64,000 nt of DNA from Hymenoscyphus infarciens (taxonomy: Eukaryota; Ascomycota; Leotiomycetes; Helotiales; Helotiaceae), in the NCBI GenBank assembly GCA_001414345.1, contig LLCB01000303.1, positions 1 to 64,000 of the forward strand, in the 5' to 3' direction. The notes under the pieces were generated by a model. That model saw only the letters and a program-made list of their open reading frames with translations, was not told the origin of the DNA and ran no database searches. The position numbers and the translations under genes were made by a program. Within the stretch, counting starts at the first letter, position 1; every line of letters begins with the position of its first letter. This document shows positions 12,990 to 26,300 of the stretch, in pieces.

Positions 12990-15900
12990 CGATATTACTA
13001 GTAGACTCCTCTTTATAGATCGTGGTTCCTTCTACTGTTTAAATTTACGATAAACAGTAAACGCTTCTTAATATAGGAAGCACTGATTACTAATACTAAC
13101 CTCCTATTATCCTCTGAGATAATTCATACTCTCTAAGACACCTATTTACCTAAAACCTAATATCTCTTTCACCTACTAAGTAAAGTATAAACAGACTTTT
13201 GATAATATATAAATTTATCTATAATATCTATAATATAATAGACACACTGACACTGATTCCGACGACTTTGGAAGCTTTAACTTTAGTACTAAAATAAGCT
13301 CTAAAGCTAGTACTAAAGCTAAAGTTAATATAGATAGAAGAGACGATTTTTGCTGCTAAATAAGAAGAAGAGTACGCTAAAAGAGAGAACGAAGACCTTC
13401 TTCTTTAGAACGAATTTTAAGTAGACTTTAAAAGATAGGATTAAGATAAATTTACTAAGATCTACTAATCTATGAATACTAAGTTATAATAAACACTTTA
13501 TAGAAGAGGTATATAGATTAAGACGAATAGATATAAAATGCTTATATCTTAGGCACTATATAACACTGCTACTGAGGTTAACTAAACTAAGTAGTTAGAT
13601 AAAGAATTAAAAGCTATAGTATTAGAAGGAGACACTAGTAGTAGAGTCTTTAGATCTTGTTATAAATATATACTAGAATACGCTAAAAGATAATAAAAGC
13701 TATAGTAATAATAACTATAACCTCTATAATCTCTATAATAGTAACCTTTAGCTGAAAATATTACTCGAAACACCTAATCTAAGACGAAGGCTAGAGACGA
13801 AGCTTTATAAGCATCTACTATATAATAATAATAATAATAACCGACATCTTCGATAACTTTAATCTTGCTAACTAAAAGAAAAGACCTAAGCGATCTAGTA
13901 TAACCTTTAATCTAACCTTTAAGTCTACTAAAAGATAACTAGACCTCCTTCTTTATATCTTATCAATTTAGTAAAGATACTAGTAGCAACGATTTTAATA
14001 ATATCTTCGAGTATCTAGAATATAATTAGCGATAGAATAATCCTAGTAGAAGACTACTAGTATAAATAAATATAGTATATTTTAAACTAGAGTTAACTTT
14101 ATAAAGTTTAAAAAGTTAAGACTACTCTTACGTATTAAGTACTCTTATAAAAGCATATAAGGACGATTAAAAGTATAGTAGAAAAGAAGATAACTTTATA
14201 ATTAAAGTTATAATATTTAAGGATATATATAAGAGAAGTAGAGTATTACTAATAATTTACTCTCTTACCTTCCTTACTATACTAAAAGGTAACGCTTTAA
14301 ATTACTTTTATACTATACTTTTTAATAAAAATATTAATTAATCTTTTAAAGTTTTATCTATATCTATATAATAATACTTTAAAGATAAACTTTATAAAAG
14401 AGGCTAATTATCTAAGTAGAATAACATCGATTTATAAGAGATAATATAAGTATTTAAAGTATTAATATTAAGCTCTTTTAAGGATATATTATTAAGACTT
14501 AATTTACTAAGATTTTCCCTCTCTATTAACTTTCGTACTAATAGTTAGTTTTTAAATAAGCTAATTTTAGTATATAAAAAAGTCTTAGATTATACTATTA
14601 TAATATCAACCTTACTCTAAGACTCTTCAATTTCTAATACTATTACTCTCTTATAAAGTTTAATTTAATTATATATAAAAGTCTATCTAAAGACAGTTAT
14701 AAACGAAACTATAATAACTAAGAGGCACTTCTATAAGAGCAGATAATATAGTATAAATAAATTCAGTAATATAGATTAATATAAGAAGAAGAGGACATAT
14801 TATATATATAGAAAGGACGACTATTTATCTTAAGATTATAGTTAAGAAGAGTAGAACTATTACTTTACTAAATAGACTAATAAGAATTCTAGACACTTTA
14901 AAGGTAAGTAAGATAAGTATACTAGAAAGGTATATAATATAAATATAGTATATGTTTAGAGTATATAAGAGGAGAAGATATTAGAGATACTTTATACTAT
15001 TACTCTATTAAAAGAAGATAGTTACTTATTAAATACTAGCTTAAATAACAAAGTTATCTATTATAATATTACTTTTATAAGATTTATTAACAATTTTAAT
15101 ACTAAATAACTTACTATAAATTTAATAAGTTTAGTATAAAAACATACTATTAATAGATATATCCTATAAAACCTAAATAACCTAAATAACACTTCTAATA
15201 TTATATACGAATTTATAGAGAAGGTGTTTATAATAATAGCTAAAAGATATATAAAAGAGAACTTCTTTAGTATAATAATTAATACTAAGGTAGCTTAAAA
15301 GTTAAGTATAAGATATAACTAATATCTTATATATATTAGACTTATTAAAAGTATTCTAATTAATAAAGGTATAAAAGGTTAATTTAATATCTAGTTTAGT
15401 AAGAGATATACTCTATCTTTAAGATTAATAATAATCAATATACTAATTAGAAAAGTAGAGTTTTACATAGTATAATCTAATACTTCTTTTATCCTTTATA
15501 TTAATAATATAAATAACTTGAATATTACTCTAAATAATCTTTAAAACATACTTATTTAAGAGAATAAGAAAGGATTAGAAGTTGAAAGATTCTCTATTAT
15601 ATAACGATTTAGATACTCTTTTCTACTCTAGAATAAAGCTATATATAACTTTATATAAGAGTACCTAATATTTCTTATAAATATTAATATTTAACAACTT
15701 CATAAGCGATTTAACTACTTATTAGTACTAAGATTATAACGTGTATTAGAAAGAGCTAGGTATTATATTAACTAGAGCATCCTTTAATATCTTACTAAAT
15801 TTTACAAATACTATTAAAAGTATAGAAGTTTACTTAGTTGATTTAAGTTTACCTTTTATAATAACCTTAAATTTAATTATAGTATTTTAATTAATACTTT

Positions 15901-18600
15901 CTTCCTTAATAAGTAAACAGTCTTATACTATATAGATAAAGTAATAAGGTATTAAGTAGGTAACTTTTTACTAGATATAAAAGCAACAACTATATAAGAG
16001 GTCTTCTAAAGATATTAGATTAATATATATCTTAGACCCTCTAATTATATTATTATAAATACTAGGATAAACTTTATTAGGAAAGACTTTATATACTCTA
16101 CTACTAGAATAGGTACTATAGTAAAAACTATACTAGTTAAAGCATATAATTTAATTAATATAATAGAATAATACTATAAACTAATCTAATAAATATATAA
16201 TATTATACGTAAACAAGAGCCTTATCTCTTATAAAGTTTAACACTTTAAATAGCCTTTAAAGTAATCAACGATATAGTAGGCTTAAATAGACTAGTCCCT
16301 ACTTTATTAGTATATAGAGCATATACTCGAATAACTATAACCAACGTACCTTCATAGCTGATTTCTATAAGATCTAAGACCTATAAAAAGGCTACTTAAG
16401 AGGTATAAAAGTAGATCGTATCCTATTAAGTTAAAGAAGCTCTTAATATATAAAACAGACCTATTAACCGAGTTAAAGATTTACTCTTAAATTTAGACGT
16501 TTTAGTATAGAGGGAGTATATAAAGTCTTAAATAGAACCTTTTATCTTTTAAGGAATTAAGAATAAGAACTATATTATAGTACTACTAAGTAGTCTTATA
16601 AAGTTTTAATCTATAGTTATAAAGCTATACTTTATTAAAACTCTTAAAACTTCTAGAATAGTATCAGCGACTAAGGAAGTTTCTAGTATAGTACTATCTA
16701 AAACGACACTATAACTCTATAAAAAAGGAGGAACTTTTAAGTAATAGAGTAAGTAAGAAATAGACTAGAGTAACTAAGATATTAGATAACATTCGCCTTC
16801 CTTCTAATATTAACTTTATTAGTTATAAATCTGTCAAAACACTAATATTTTAGAACTCTTACTAGAACCTCCTTAGAAGCATAGACGTGGCTAACTCTAA
16901 AAGTATCTAAGGCCTTTGAATAAGTCTTTTAAAGTGTTATTCTAATAGTTAAACACTTTTATTAATAATATTAACTATATTACTCTTAAAAACATTAAAA
17001 CTTTTCTTACTAATTTAAGTAAACCTTATAATATTAAAGTATTTATAGCTAATAATAGTATAGTATATGTTAAATTATAATAAAAGAAGATTAATAGATT
17101 AACTAATTAAGGTGTTTTTAAGATTATTACCTAGAAGGAGTTACCTCTTAATACTAGAATATTTAGATTACACTTTATAGATAATATTAAATTTAAGAGT
17201 ATAGTACTTACTTTTACAAAGTTAAGATTAGTAATCTAAGTATATAATAATACTAGAAAGTCACTAATACTTACTTAAGCGCTTATAATTTAGAAAGTAA
17301 GCTAGAAAATAATCCTTATACTTATTATAATACTTCTAGGTTTATAAGTATTTATTTAAGATATTATATAAGTATATATATAATTATTAACTAACTTAAA
17401 TTAGAAGTTCTTTATATACTCTCTTAAAAGTTATTCTTAATAAGAAGATATATTCTTTAAAGTAATTAGGCTATTATATAGTATTCTAGAAGCTAGTAAT
17501 TATTAGTTTATAACGTACTATAAATACTATATTCTAAGGCTTATAATAGAATAGTTAATATTTAACCCCTATCTTTTATATACTAAGTTGTCCTAATACA
17601 ACGAATAAGCAAAGTTAGATACCTCTTTTAGTATAGTAGGCCTTTAAACTAATAATACTCTTATACTTACTAATAATGCTTTTACTAATAAAGAGAAGCT
17701 TACTATTAACAAAGCTAGGTTTATATCTAAGGAAAGAGAGAAGCTTACTATTAACTATCTAATTAAATTTAATAGAAGGCTAATTACTAAGTATTATAAT
17801 AGCTCTATATCTCTTACTTAAGATTACGTAAAACACTTAGATTTAGTATAAAAGGCCCTATCTAAGATATCTAATATAAAAGAGACATCTTATATAGTAG
17901 ATACTAAAGATTAATATATTATATAACGTGCTAGAGAGGTATACTTAGCTATAGTATCCTAGCCTAAGGCTACTTTTAACTTATTATATACTACTTAAAC
18001 TATTAATTCTTAAGATAACGATATTTTACTCCTTAATAAGCGAATTTAATAGTAAATTAATAATCTTTTAAGAGGACTTAAATTTATTAAATTAGATAAA
18101 TCTTCTTTAAAGTTATATACTTTTACTAACAAATTATTTACTAATAATAAAGACTTATTATTATAAATTAGTTATGTTATTACTCTTATAAATAAAGATA
18201 ATAATACTAATATCTTATATTAGTCTTCTACTAAATATAAGAGAGTTACCTATAGTGTTTTAGTATTAGAATTATATATAATAAGCTCTAGATTTAACGT
18301 TATAGCTTTAATAAAATCAACTTTCAAAAGCATCTTAGGATTTAAAGTACTACTTATAGTATATACTAATTCAAAGTCTATTTATAAATATATAGCTAAA
18401 TTAGGTATAACTAAAGAGAAGCAACTAATAATTAATATTATATACTTATAAGAAGTATATAAATTAAGAGAGATTAATAAGATTAAATAGATTAATAGTA
18501 AGAGTAATCCTACAGATACTATAACTAAAAAGGGTTACTATAATACTCTATAAAAGTTAATTAATACTAATAAGCTAGACATTAACCTTATAGAGTGAGT
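12990..18600 (+). pseudogene. RIP-inactivated gag-pol of element D (copia)
   Basis: The plus-strand translation contains the fungal copia RT signature block at about 17080-17330: a ...GVFKIIT-x-KELPLNTRIF stretch, then FIDNIKFKSIV, KLRLVI-x-VYNNTRKSLILT and a QRV-like segment. The RNase H end near 18430-18560 reads LREINEIRWINSKSNPADTITKK apart from one W-to-stop change. This order (RT then RNase H at the 3' end, integrase before RT) is that of Ty1/copia. Stops at former Gln/Trp codons interrupt every domain. Confidence 0.75.
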
Positions 18601-18742
18601 AGAACGAAATAAGAGATAATAGAGGACTAAAATAGAGCCTTCTTATTAGTCGAGGGCATAGAATAGAGGGCTTTGATTAGTTAGATCGGATGTGTAGTTT
18701 TGATGATTTTGAGTAACTTCGACCTTTTTAAAGAAGTGCTAG

Positions 18743-18913
18743 TGTCGGTATAACTCAAGAGTAAGTAACTACTCAGAATAGCACACGTGGGAACATATAA
18801 CCTTCTCGCTTAAGAGCTACTTAAGTAGTCATCGTAGCTAGCTTTACTCGGTATATACGAACGATAATACAACTCTTTTTACATCGCTTTTATAACTATA
18901 AGTTATACTAATA
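18743..18913 (+). repeat. 3' LTR of element D
   Basis: 171-bp partner of 12735-12905, ending TAATA where the 5' copy ends TAACA. Followed directly by the TACTT duplication. Confidence 0.9.
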
Positions 18914-18918
18914 TACTT

Positions 18919-21900
18919 ATTATAGTATTAGGTTAGACCTAGTTTTATAAAGGCTCTACTTTTTTAAAGTTAACTTCAAGTTCTTTTATAGTTAAGATAA
19001 ATCCTAAGTATTTAACTCTAGTAATACTAAATTTACTTTTCTTAATATTTATCTAAAGTCTTACTTCTTAGAACTAATTTAGAACCTTTTTAATCTATTT
19101 CTTATATTTTTTAATAGTATTTAAATAAATTAAAATATTATCTAAGTAAGTAATATAGAAGTTATCTAAATAGTTGATTAAAACGTTATTTATATAATAT
19201 TAATAGATAGTAAGGCTATTATAGAGTTTAAAAGAGAGGATCTTATATTTATATATACTATATCTAGTTCTAAATATAGTTATCTCTTCTAAGTTAAGGT
19301 CTATTTAGATATAATAGAAAGCTTATCTAATATCTAATTTAGTAAAGATTTTAACTATTCTTATTTTAAAAAGAAGCTTATTAATATAAGAGATTAGGTA
19401 GAGATTATTTTAAGTTAAAGTATTTAGTTTCTTATAATTAATATAAAACTATAACTTATTACTATTAGCCTTTTTAATAAAGAGTATTAGAGAGGTAAAA
19501 GAGCTATTACTATTAATAATAAACCTCTTATCTAGGTTCTTTATAAGATACTCCTTTATAGCTTTAAGCTCTATAGTTAACTATTAATATAGAAGTAAAA
19601 AGAAGTTAAGAAGTAGTTTATTTAAAGTAATTTTATAGTTATATTTATAATAAGAAGAGAGCTTATTAGAAGCTACTTTTAAGAATATATCTTTATAAGA
19701 AGAATAATATTTTAAGAGTTAAGCTTATATTAGAGCTCTTATCTTATTATTATCTTAGAAAGAGGCTAATCTCTTATTAATAATCTAATCTAGTTTATAA
19801 ATACTTATTATATAAAATTCTAAATTAGGCTATTTTATATTAAAATATATTACGTTTATACTTATTTTATAAATAAAAGAGTATAAGGTCTAGCCTTTTA
19901 ATACTATATTAGTAGTTTATAGAAGCTTTAGACTAAAGTTAGATATTAAAATTTTAAAAGATATTATTATAAATAGAAATAATAACTTAGCTATATTTAT
20001 AAGTCTACTCTTTTTATATCTTTCTTATTACTAGATAGTATATTCTCTTTAATTCGTATCTAACTAGTAATTTAAAAAGAGTTTCTAGTTCTAGCTAGAA
20101 AGAGAAAGTAAAATTTCTTTACTATAGTAGAGAGTTAAAGAGTATTTAGCTAGCTAAGTAATCTAGTTCTTTAAGAGGTTAAGAAGAACTTTAAAATAGT
20201 TTAACTACTTATTACTAATAATTAGGTCTTATTATTTAAAGTCTAAGATAATAAAAGAGTAGTTATAGATATAACGTTTATCTACGTTTAAATATAGTTA
20301 AATAAACTAAGTTACTTAGCTTTTAGTACTATTATTATATCTATAAATAGATACTAAATAAGATAGTTTCTAGATCTATAAACTTATTACTTTTAATAAT
20401 TAAAAAGCTAGAGATTAATTTAGAAATAGGTACTTATTTACTCTTATATCTACTAAAGCTTATATTTTAATACTATATCCTTCTATACTAAGAGTAGTAT
20501 TTATAAGGAATTATTTTCCTTTTATAAGCTTAGAAAGGTTAAGTCTAGCTAGATTACATTTATATAAGCTTAGGAAGGTATTTTTACTTAGGCTTCTTTA
20601 TTTTCCTTCTAACTTAAGTTAGAGTTAGAGTACTTTTTAAATAGTTATTCTTTCTTAAATTAATCATCTATTTTATTAATACTAAGTAGATTAGAACAGT
20701 TAAGCTTAATAATTATAATACTTTATACTAGTAGAGAATTAGTTTATAAATAAAGTCTTTAATCTTTTACTAGTAGAAGAGAGTTTAAGAGTTTAAAAAG
20801 TTTTTTAAGAAGTAGAATAAAGTCTATATAAAAGTAGTAAGGGTTTTATTACTAAACTAGATAAGGATTAGTTAGTATTAAGCTTTTAGTATAATACGCT
20901 TATTATAACTAGTTTTTCTATACTTATTATACTAGTTATATATAACTTAGTATTTTAGTACTATTCCTTATCTATAAATAAAAGATCTCTTACTATCTTA
21001 TTAAAGTTAGTATTCTAGTATCTCTTACTATTAACTAATTAGGTTTAGAGCTAAGGTATAAGCTTCTCTTATATATAATAGAATTTATCTTACTCTAATA
21101 CTTTACTAAGTATTATTATACTTAAAAAGCAACTTTTAAATCTTATAAAACTTTCTCTTATATAACTCTTCTATTCTATCTAAAGAGACTAAAAGGCGTT
21201 TTAGGTATCCTTCTTCTTATAACTAGTTAGATAGTAAGTATTAAGAAGTTTAATTATTTCTTTATAATCTTTAAATATTATCTTACTTATATTAGACTTA
21301 TATTAAAGCTCTAAGTAGTTCTAGGCGAGTTTTATTATTATCTTCTAAATAAGAGCTTTATAAGTTAAAGATATCTAATAATAGTTAGTATTTATATAGA
21401 GTTAATTATATATTAATATTCTCTATTACTTATATATAGATAATATACTATTATTTAAAAGTTTAATTTTCTCTATAATCTTACTTTTAATAGATTAAAG
21501 GGCTTTTAGAGTGCTTTTAGGTTATAGGCATAGAGTAGGTTATTATAAGAAAGGAATATTAGAGGTAGAGTCTTACTTTTAATAATAGTTTAAAGAGATA
21601 GAAGAAGGTATTTATATAGGTTAGATAGAACTTAGACTTTAGTTATTATTTAGTAGTTATTAACTGATTTACTATACTAGATCTAATAATTAAGCGATTT
21701 AATTATCTTACTTTAAAATTCTCTATTCTTTTTCTTAATCCTTAGCTTTTATAGCTTAGATTATACTTTATATCTTATCTATATTAGAGAAGTCTTATTA
21801 ATCTTTCTAGCTTCTAAGCGCTAAGCCTTTATCTTTATTATTCTTAGGCTTCTTAGTATTCTTAGGAGTATAGTACTAAGTTAAGGACTTTTTAGTAAAA

Positions 21901-22333
21901 GCTTAACTTTATTCTCTAAAGAGAGGCTCTATGCTTAGAAGCGGAGCTTAGAAGGGATCTAGAGTTACTCTAGATTCTAATATATTAAATATTAAATTAA
22001 GAGAGAGAGAGATAAGATTAGATTTAGAAGCCTTTTAGATAACTATTATAAGTCGATTTATTTACTAAATCTAAGGTTATTAAGACTCTTAGGAACACTT
22101 AGCGTATTCTAATCTCTTAACGTATCTATAATACGATTTTTACTAGCTATTTATATAGATACTAAACCCTAGTGTTACTAGCTATCTAGGTAGTCTCTAA
22201 TTACCTAGCTATATAAGAATACTATTATAATATTCTAAATTAAGAGTAAATCGACTTCTAAATAAAGAGTAGTAATAAGCTTAAAAGAGATATTATTAAG
22301 GCTATTACTAGCAAAGAAGAGTTATTGTTTTTA
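18919..22333 (-). pseudogene. RIP-inactivated 5' gag-pol of element C (RT)
   Basis: Minus-strand continuation of element C to the right of element D. At about 19200-19125 the RT core reads YINNVLINYLDNFYITYLDNIL, the Ty3/gypsy pattern (YINDVL-x-x-YLDDF-x-x-AYLDDIL) with Asp to Asn changes. Gag and protease should occupy the part up to about 22300, but the sequence is too degraded for me to mark domains. Confidence 0.65.
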
Positions 22334-22778
22334 TATAATAATACGAAATATATATAACTATAGAAGAGGTATATAAGAGTATATTTAGTAGAATAACGTA
22401 TATAAATACTAGGCTCTAATATAGAAGAAAATAATAACTATCTCTCTTCTATACTAAATATAAACGTCTATATATAAGAGGTTAGAAGCTACTAAGTTCT
22501 AATAATAATAATAACTAAGCTCTGTCTAATATAGCTAATACTAAATAATAAGAGCTAAAAAGCTAAATATATAACCTCTAAACCTTAATCTCTTCTATAT
22601 ATAAATATTAGATATTAATACCTTTAGTACTTCGCTTATATAAGTATCGGTTATTTGTAATCTCGGCCTTAGAGATATTAGAGGTATTAGTAGTACTTAG
22701 AGGTATTAGCAGTTTTACGAATACCGATAATTTAGAATAGTACTATTATATAATAATCTAGAATAGCGTATTATCACA
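22334..22778 (-). repeat. Right (5') LTR of element C
   Basis: 445 bp aligned to 8619-9094 except for the 31-bp extra copy in the left LTR. Ends TTATCACA, less RIP-changed than its partner's ATTATA. TCTCT follows. Confidence 0.85.
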
Positions 22779-22783
22779 TCTCT

Positions 22784-23034
22784 AGCTAGCTTTAAATAAC
22801 CTATTATTAAGCTAAGTTTAAGACAATAGTTAGCTAAGACCTATAATCCTTAAAGACAACTAAGAGTATATAGTAAAGACGATTCTAGATAAAAAGATAA
22901 TAAGAAAAGGACGAAAGAAGAAACTACTTATAAAGTAGAAAGGATATATATAACTAACCTAGGAACTATAAGACACTCTTAAAGATATAAAAGCTTATAG
23001 CCTTTAGAAGGAAACCTAGAGAGAGAGAGAGTAA
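22784..23034 (+). pseudogene. Chromodomain end of element A pol, separated from its integrase
   Basis: At about 22870-22975 the plus strand reads T-ILDKKIIRKGRKKKLLIK then (stop for W) KGY and a degraded P-T-W-E-P segment. This is a chromodomain of chromovirus type, targeting integration to modified chromatin in intact relatives. It is the true 3' end of element A pol: the insertion of element C put 14.2 kb between it and the integrase. A purine-rich tract (about 23008-23034) then leads into the 3' LTR. Confidence 0.75.
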
Positions 23035-23358
23035 TATAACGGTTTATATCTAAGAAGTACTCGGTCTACTAACCTTTATATAATATAAAAGTAGTCTATA
23101 AAGTAGCTTTATATAAAAGTAGCTTATATATAACCTTATATAGACCTCTAGAAAAGGGGTTCTATTAACTAGTAATTACGTTTAGACTTGTCTATAAAGT
23201 AAGAAGGTTGTTATTTTATAACTAGTAATTATATATAGTATATACGTAGCTCTTATAAGAACCTCTCTCTCGTACGTAGATAGACTTCTCTTCTTAGTTA
23301 ATTCTTCTTATAATAAGAACACTTTATCTATTAACCTCTTTGTATTTAGCTTATAATA
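23035..23358 (+). repeat. 3' LTR of element A
   Basis: 324-bp partner of 3164-3487, preceded by the GA-rich polypurine tract and followed by ATATC (23359-23363), the target-site duplication. Confidence 0.88.
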
Positions 23359-23363
23359 ATATC

Positions 23364-26300
23364 TCTCTCTAGTACTTATAGTATAGCGAGTTTAAGAATA
23401 AGGTTTATATTCTTATTATATTTCTTATATATATTCTATAAAGAGTAGTAAGTATTTAGATTACTTATTATAAGTACTCTTCTTAGTCTTACTTACTAGA
23501 GTATATCTTTAATTAGTATCTACTTTATCTATAAGTTATAGACTAAGTAGACTATTATCTTATCTACTTCTTCCTCTATTATTATACTTATCTAGTTCTT
23601 ACTTATAGTATATATCTAGTTTACTTTTAAGTATCTTTTATATATAAAGAGTACTACTACCTTATCTAACTAGATTATATTATATCTTAAGTTTAAGAAG
23701 TAGCTAGAGAAGTCTCTTATACTATTCTATACTAGTTCTTAGATTACTAATATATTATATTCCTTCTTATAATTTAGAGCTATATTAAGAGCTTCTAGTG
23801 TCTTTCTTATATTCTAGTATAGTACTATTATACTTATAGTAGTTCTACGAGTAGAGTTTAGGTTACTTCTATTTCTTCTCTAGTTAAATCTCTTATTATA
23901 CTAAGAGAGCTTCTTAGCCTCTCTAAGAACTAGGTTAAATTACTACTATTTATATATCCTACTTTATTTATATTTATTAGCTTTCTTAGTATAGATCTCT
24001 ATCTCTACCTCTTTTTTAAACTTTATAAGCTCTCTTTCTAGCTAAAAGTAAATAGGTAAGGTGTCTCTACCTTACTCTTCTTTAAGAGTCTTTATAGGTT
24101 TATAAACATAGTTATTCTATTAAGATATTATTTACTTACCTACTTATAGTATTACTCTCCTATATAGTACTTCTTTATAAATACTAGGTATTCTTCTCTA
24201 TAATTCTTATACTTTACTAGATATTCTTTTAAGTCCTTTTTACTAGAGTACTCTTCCTTACTCTCTTTATACCTCCTATATATATATTAGGTATATCTCT
24301 TATCTTATTTATAGAAGTATATTATATACTTCTACTTTTAGTACTTATAGTATCTCTATACTACTATCTCTAAGATATATCTTTTATATAAGAAGTATTA
24401 TACCTCTTATAATATCTCTCTTATATATAGCTTTCTTACTTTCTTTATTATTACTACTTTAAGAATATAGTTCTTTTAAGCTAGTCTCTTCTATCTCTAA
24501 CACTTTCTATATCTATTTCCTTATTATATAATCTTTAGTATTTTTATACTAGAGGCTTAAAAGATACTCTATAGTATACCTTCTTTTTTATTCTTAAGTA
24601 TATTTACTAGAGCTCTTTTTATAAGTACTATAAGCGTTCTTACTACTACTACTATTCCTTATCTAAATACCTTCTTTACTTAGCTATTATCTTATATATA
24701 TTCTATCTACTTCTCTTCTTTAAACTATATAATAATATTCTTACTCTAAAGCTTTTAAGCTATTATTACTTCTATCTTATATTTAATTACTTCCTTTAGT
24801 AATAGCTTATCCTTCTCTTTATCTATCTCTATTACTTAGACTATAATCTCTCTAGTATATTTAACTAGTATTCTATATTCCTTCTATAATATAGTTACTA
24901 CCTCTCTCTATAGTCCTCTAGTTCTAGCTCTCTCTACTTATATTAGACTACGCTCTTTTATTTCTTCTATTCTCTTAATTATAATAGTAAGCTCTTCTTA
25001 TAGAATTCTATATATAATTATATTATTCTCTCTCTTCCTAGTTCTTCTATACTTAAGTACTTTTTCTACTACTTTAATAATTACTTTAATATCTCTCTTC
25101 TCTATTACTAAGTTAAGTATTATTTAGATTAGACTCTTCTCTATTACGTCTATATAGTCTAATACTCTCTTCTATTCTTTTATACTCTACTCTTCTTAGT
25201 TTATTATACTATCTTTATTAGTTACTAGTACTTTAGAAGAGGGAATAGAGACTTCTTATAAGCCTCTACTACTATAATTATTTAGTATAATTATAAGGTA
25301 CTTTAGTCTCTTTCTAAACTATCTAATAGTCGTCTAAACGTATTTTAAGGCTTTTAGAGTTACTTTGTTGATTTTAAAAAAGTTTTCTTTATTTATATTA
25401 TTATTAATAAGTATCTATTCTTATATTAATTTCTTATATCTTATATAAGAATATCTTACTAAACTATATTATCTAATTATAGTTTCTTAGCTATTTTTCC
25501 TTTACTATATCTCTATTTCTTAATCTTGTTATTATAATTATTACTCTAAAAACTGTTACTATTACTATATTTATTACTTAATAGCTTTTTAACTATTACT
25601 ATTACTACTAAAATTACTAGCTACCTCTTTGCTATTTATATTATTAAACTACTCTTTATTAATTATTACTAAATAGCTTAGCTCTTTATTATTATTATTA
25701 CTATTACTATTATTATTACTATTACTATTACTTTCCTTATTCTTATTATATTCTAGTTCTAAAATTAGTAATTTTAATAATAGAATCTTAATAATTCTAT
25801 ATCTCTATTACTTAATAGATAATTATTATTCTAAATACTCTAAGGAATTATACTAATAATTATATATACGTTATACTTATATAAGATATATACTAAGAAA
25901 GTAACTTAAGTACTTAGTTCTCTATCTTAGTAGTACGTCTTTTATAAAAGACTTATATAACTCTAGTTAATAGCTACCTTCCTATTTATAAGCTAAATCT
26001 ACTTAAAATCTATTAAAATAGTAAAGTAAATTATAAGACTCTTAGAAAAGTAACTATATATTTAATTACTATAGTTAAAAATAGTAATAGTATTAAAATT
26101 ATAGCTACTAGCTTATCTATAAAAGTATAGATTACTACTAATAGTAGTATTATAATAGTAGTAATTAATACTAGAAACTTAATATACTAGTATATAAATA
26201 ATATACTCTTTAAGAAAGTAGGAATTAGATAATATAAGTAAATTAAGTAGTAATATAAGTAGATTAAAAAGATTAGTTATAGTTAATAGAGTTACTATTA

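Larger units (their letters stand above)
12735..18913 (+). mobile_element. Element D: Ty1/copia retrotransposon
   Basis: 171-bp direct LTRs (12735-12905 and 18743-18913), each starting TGTCGG, with the 5-bp duplication TACTT at 12730-12734 and 18914-18918. At 6.18 kb it is a normal full-length copia size. Coding is on the plus strand: gag with a degraded CCHC knuckle near 14780-14870, then protease/integrase, RT near 17080-17330 and RNase H near 18330-18600. It keeps far more CpA/TpG than elements A and C, and the LTRs differ at only about 11 sites, all transitions. It is therefore the youngest layer of the stack but is still stop-ridden. Confidence 0.9.
8619..22778 (-). mobile_element. Element C: Ty3/gypsy chromovirus, minus strand, carrying element D
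   Basis: Direct LTRs at 8619-9094 and 22334-22778, with the 5-bp duplication TCTCT at 8614-8618 and 22779-22783. A pyrimidine-rich tract just inside the left LTR (9095-9111, CCCTCTTCTTT core) is the polypurine tract of a minus-strand element. The minus-strand coding order is RT (about 19500-19100), then integrase (about 12000-10880), then chromodomain (about 10730-10630). The copia element D interrupts it between RT and integrase. Heavily RIP-mutated. Without D the element is about 8 kb. Confidence 0.85.
3164..23358 (+). mobile_element. Element A: Ty3/gypsy chromovirus with nested insertions
   Basis: Two direct 324-bp repeats (3164-3487 and 23035-23358) flank 19.5 kb and are bounded by the same 5-bp duplication, ATATC (3159-3163 and 23359-23363). 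A purine-rich tract ending at 23034 (polypurine tract) sits just before the right LTR, so the element reads left to right. The plus strand carries degraded gag, protease, RT, RNase H and integrase at roughly 4200-8610 and a chromodomain at 22870-22975. About 14.5 kb of the length is foreign: a solo LTR at 3797-4152 and element C at 8619-22778. Without them element A is about 5.7 kb, a normal size. It is heavily RIP-mutated and cannot be functional. Confidence 0.88.
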
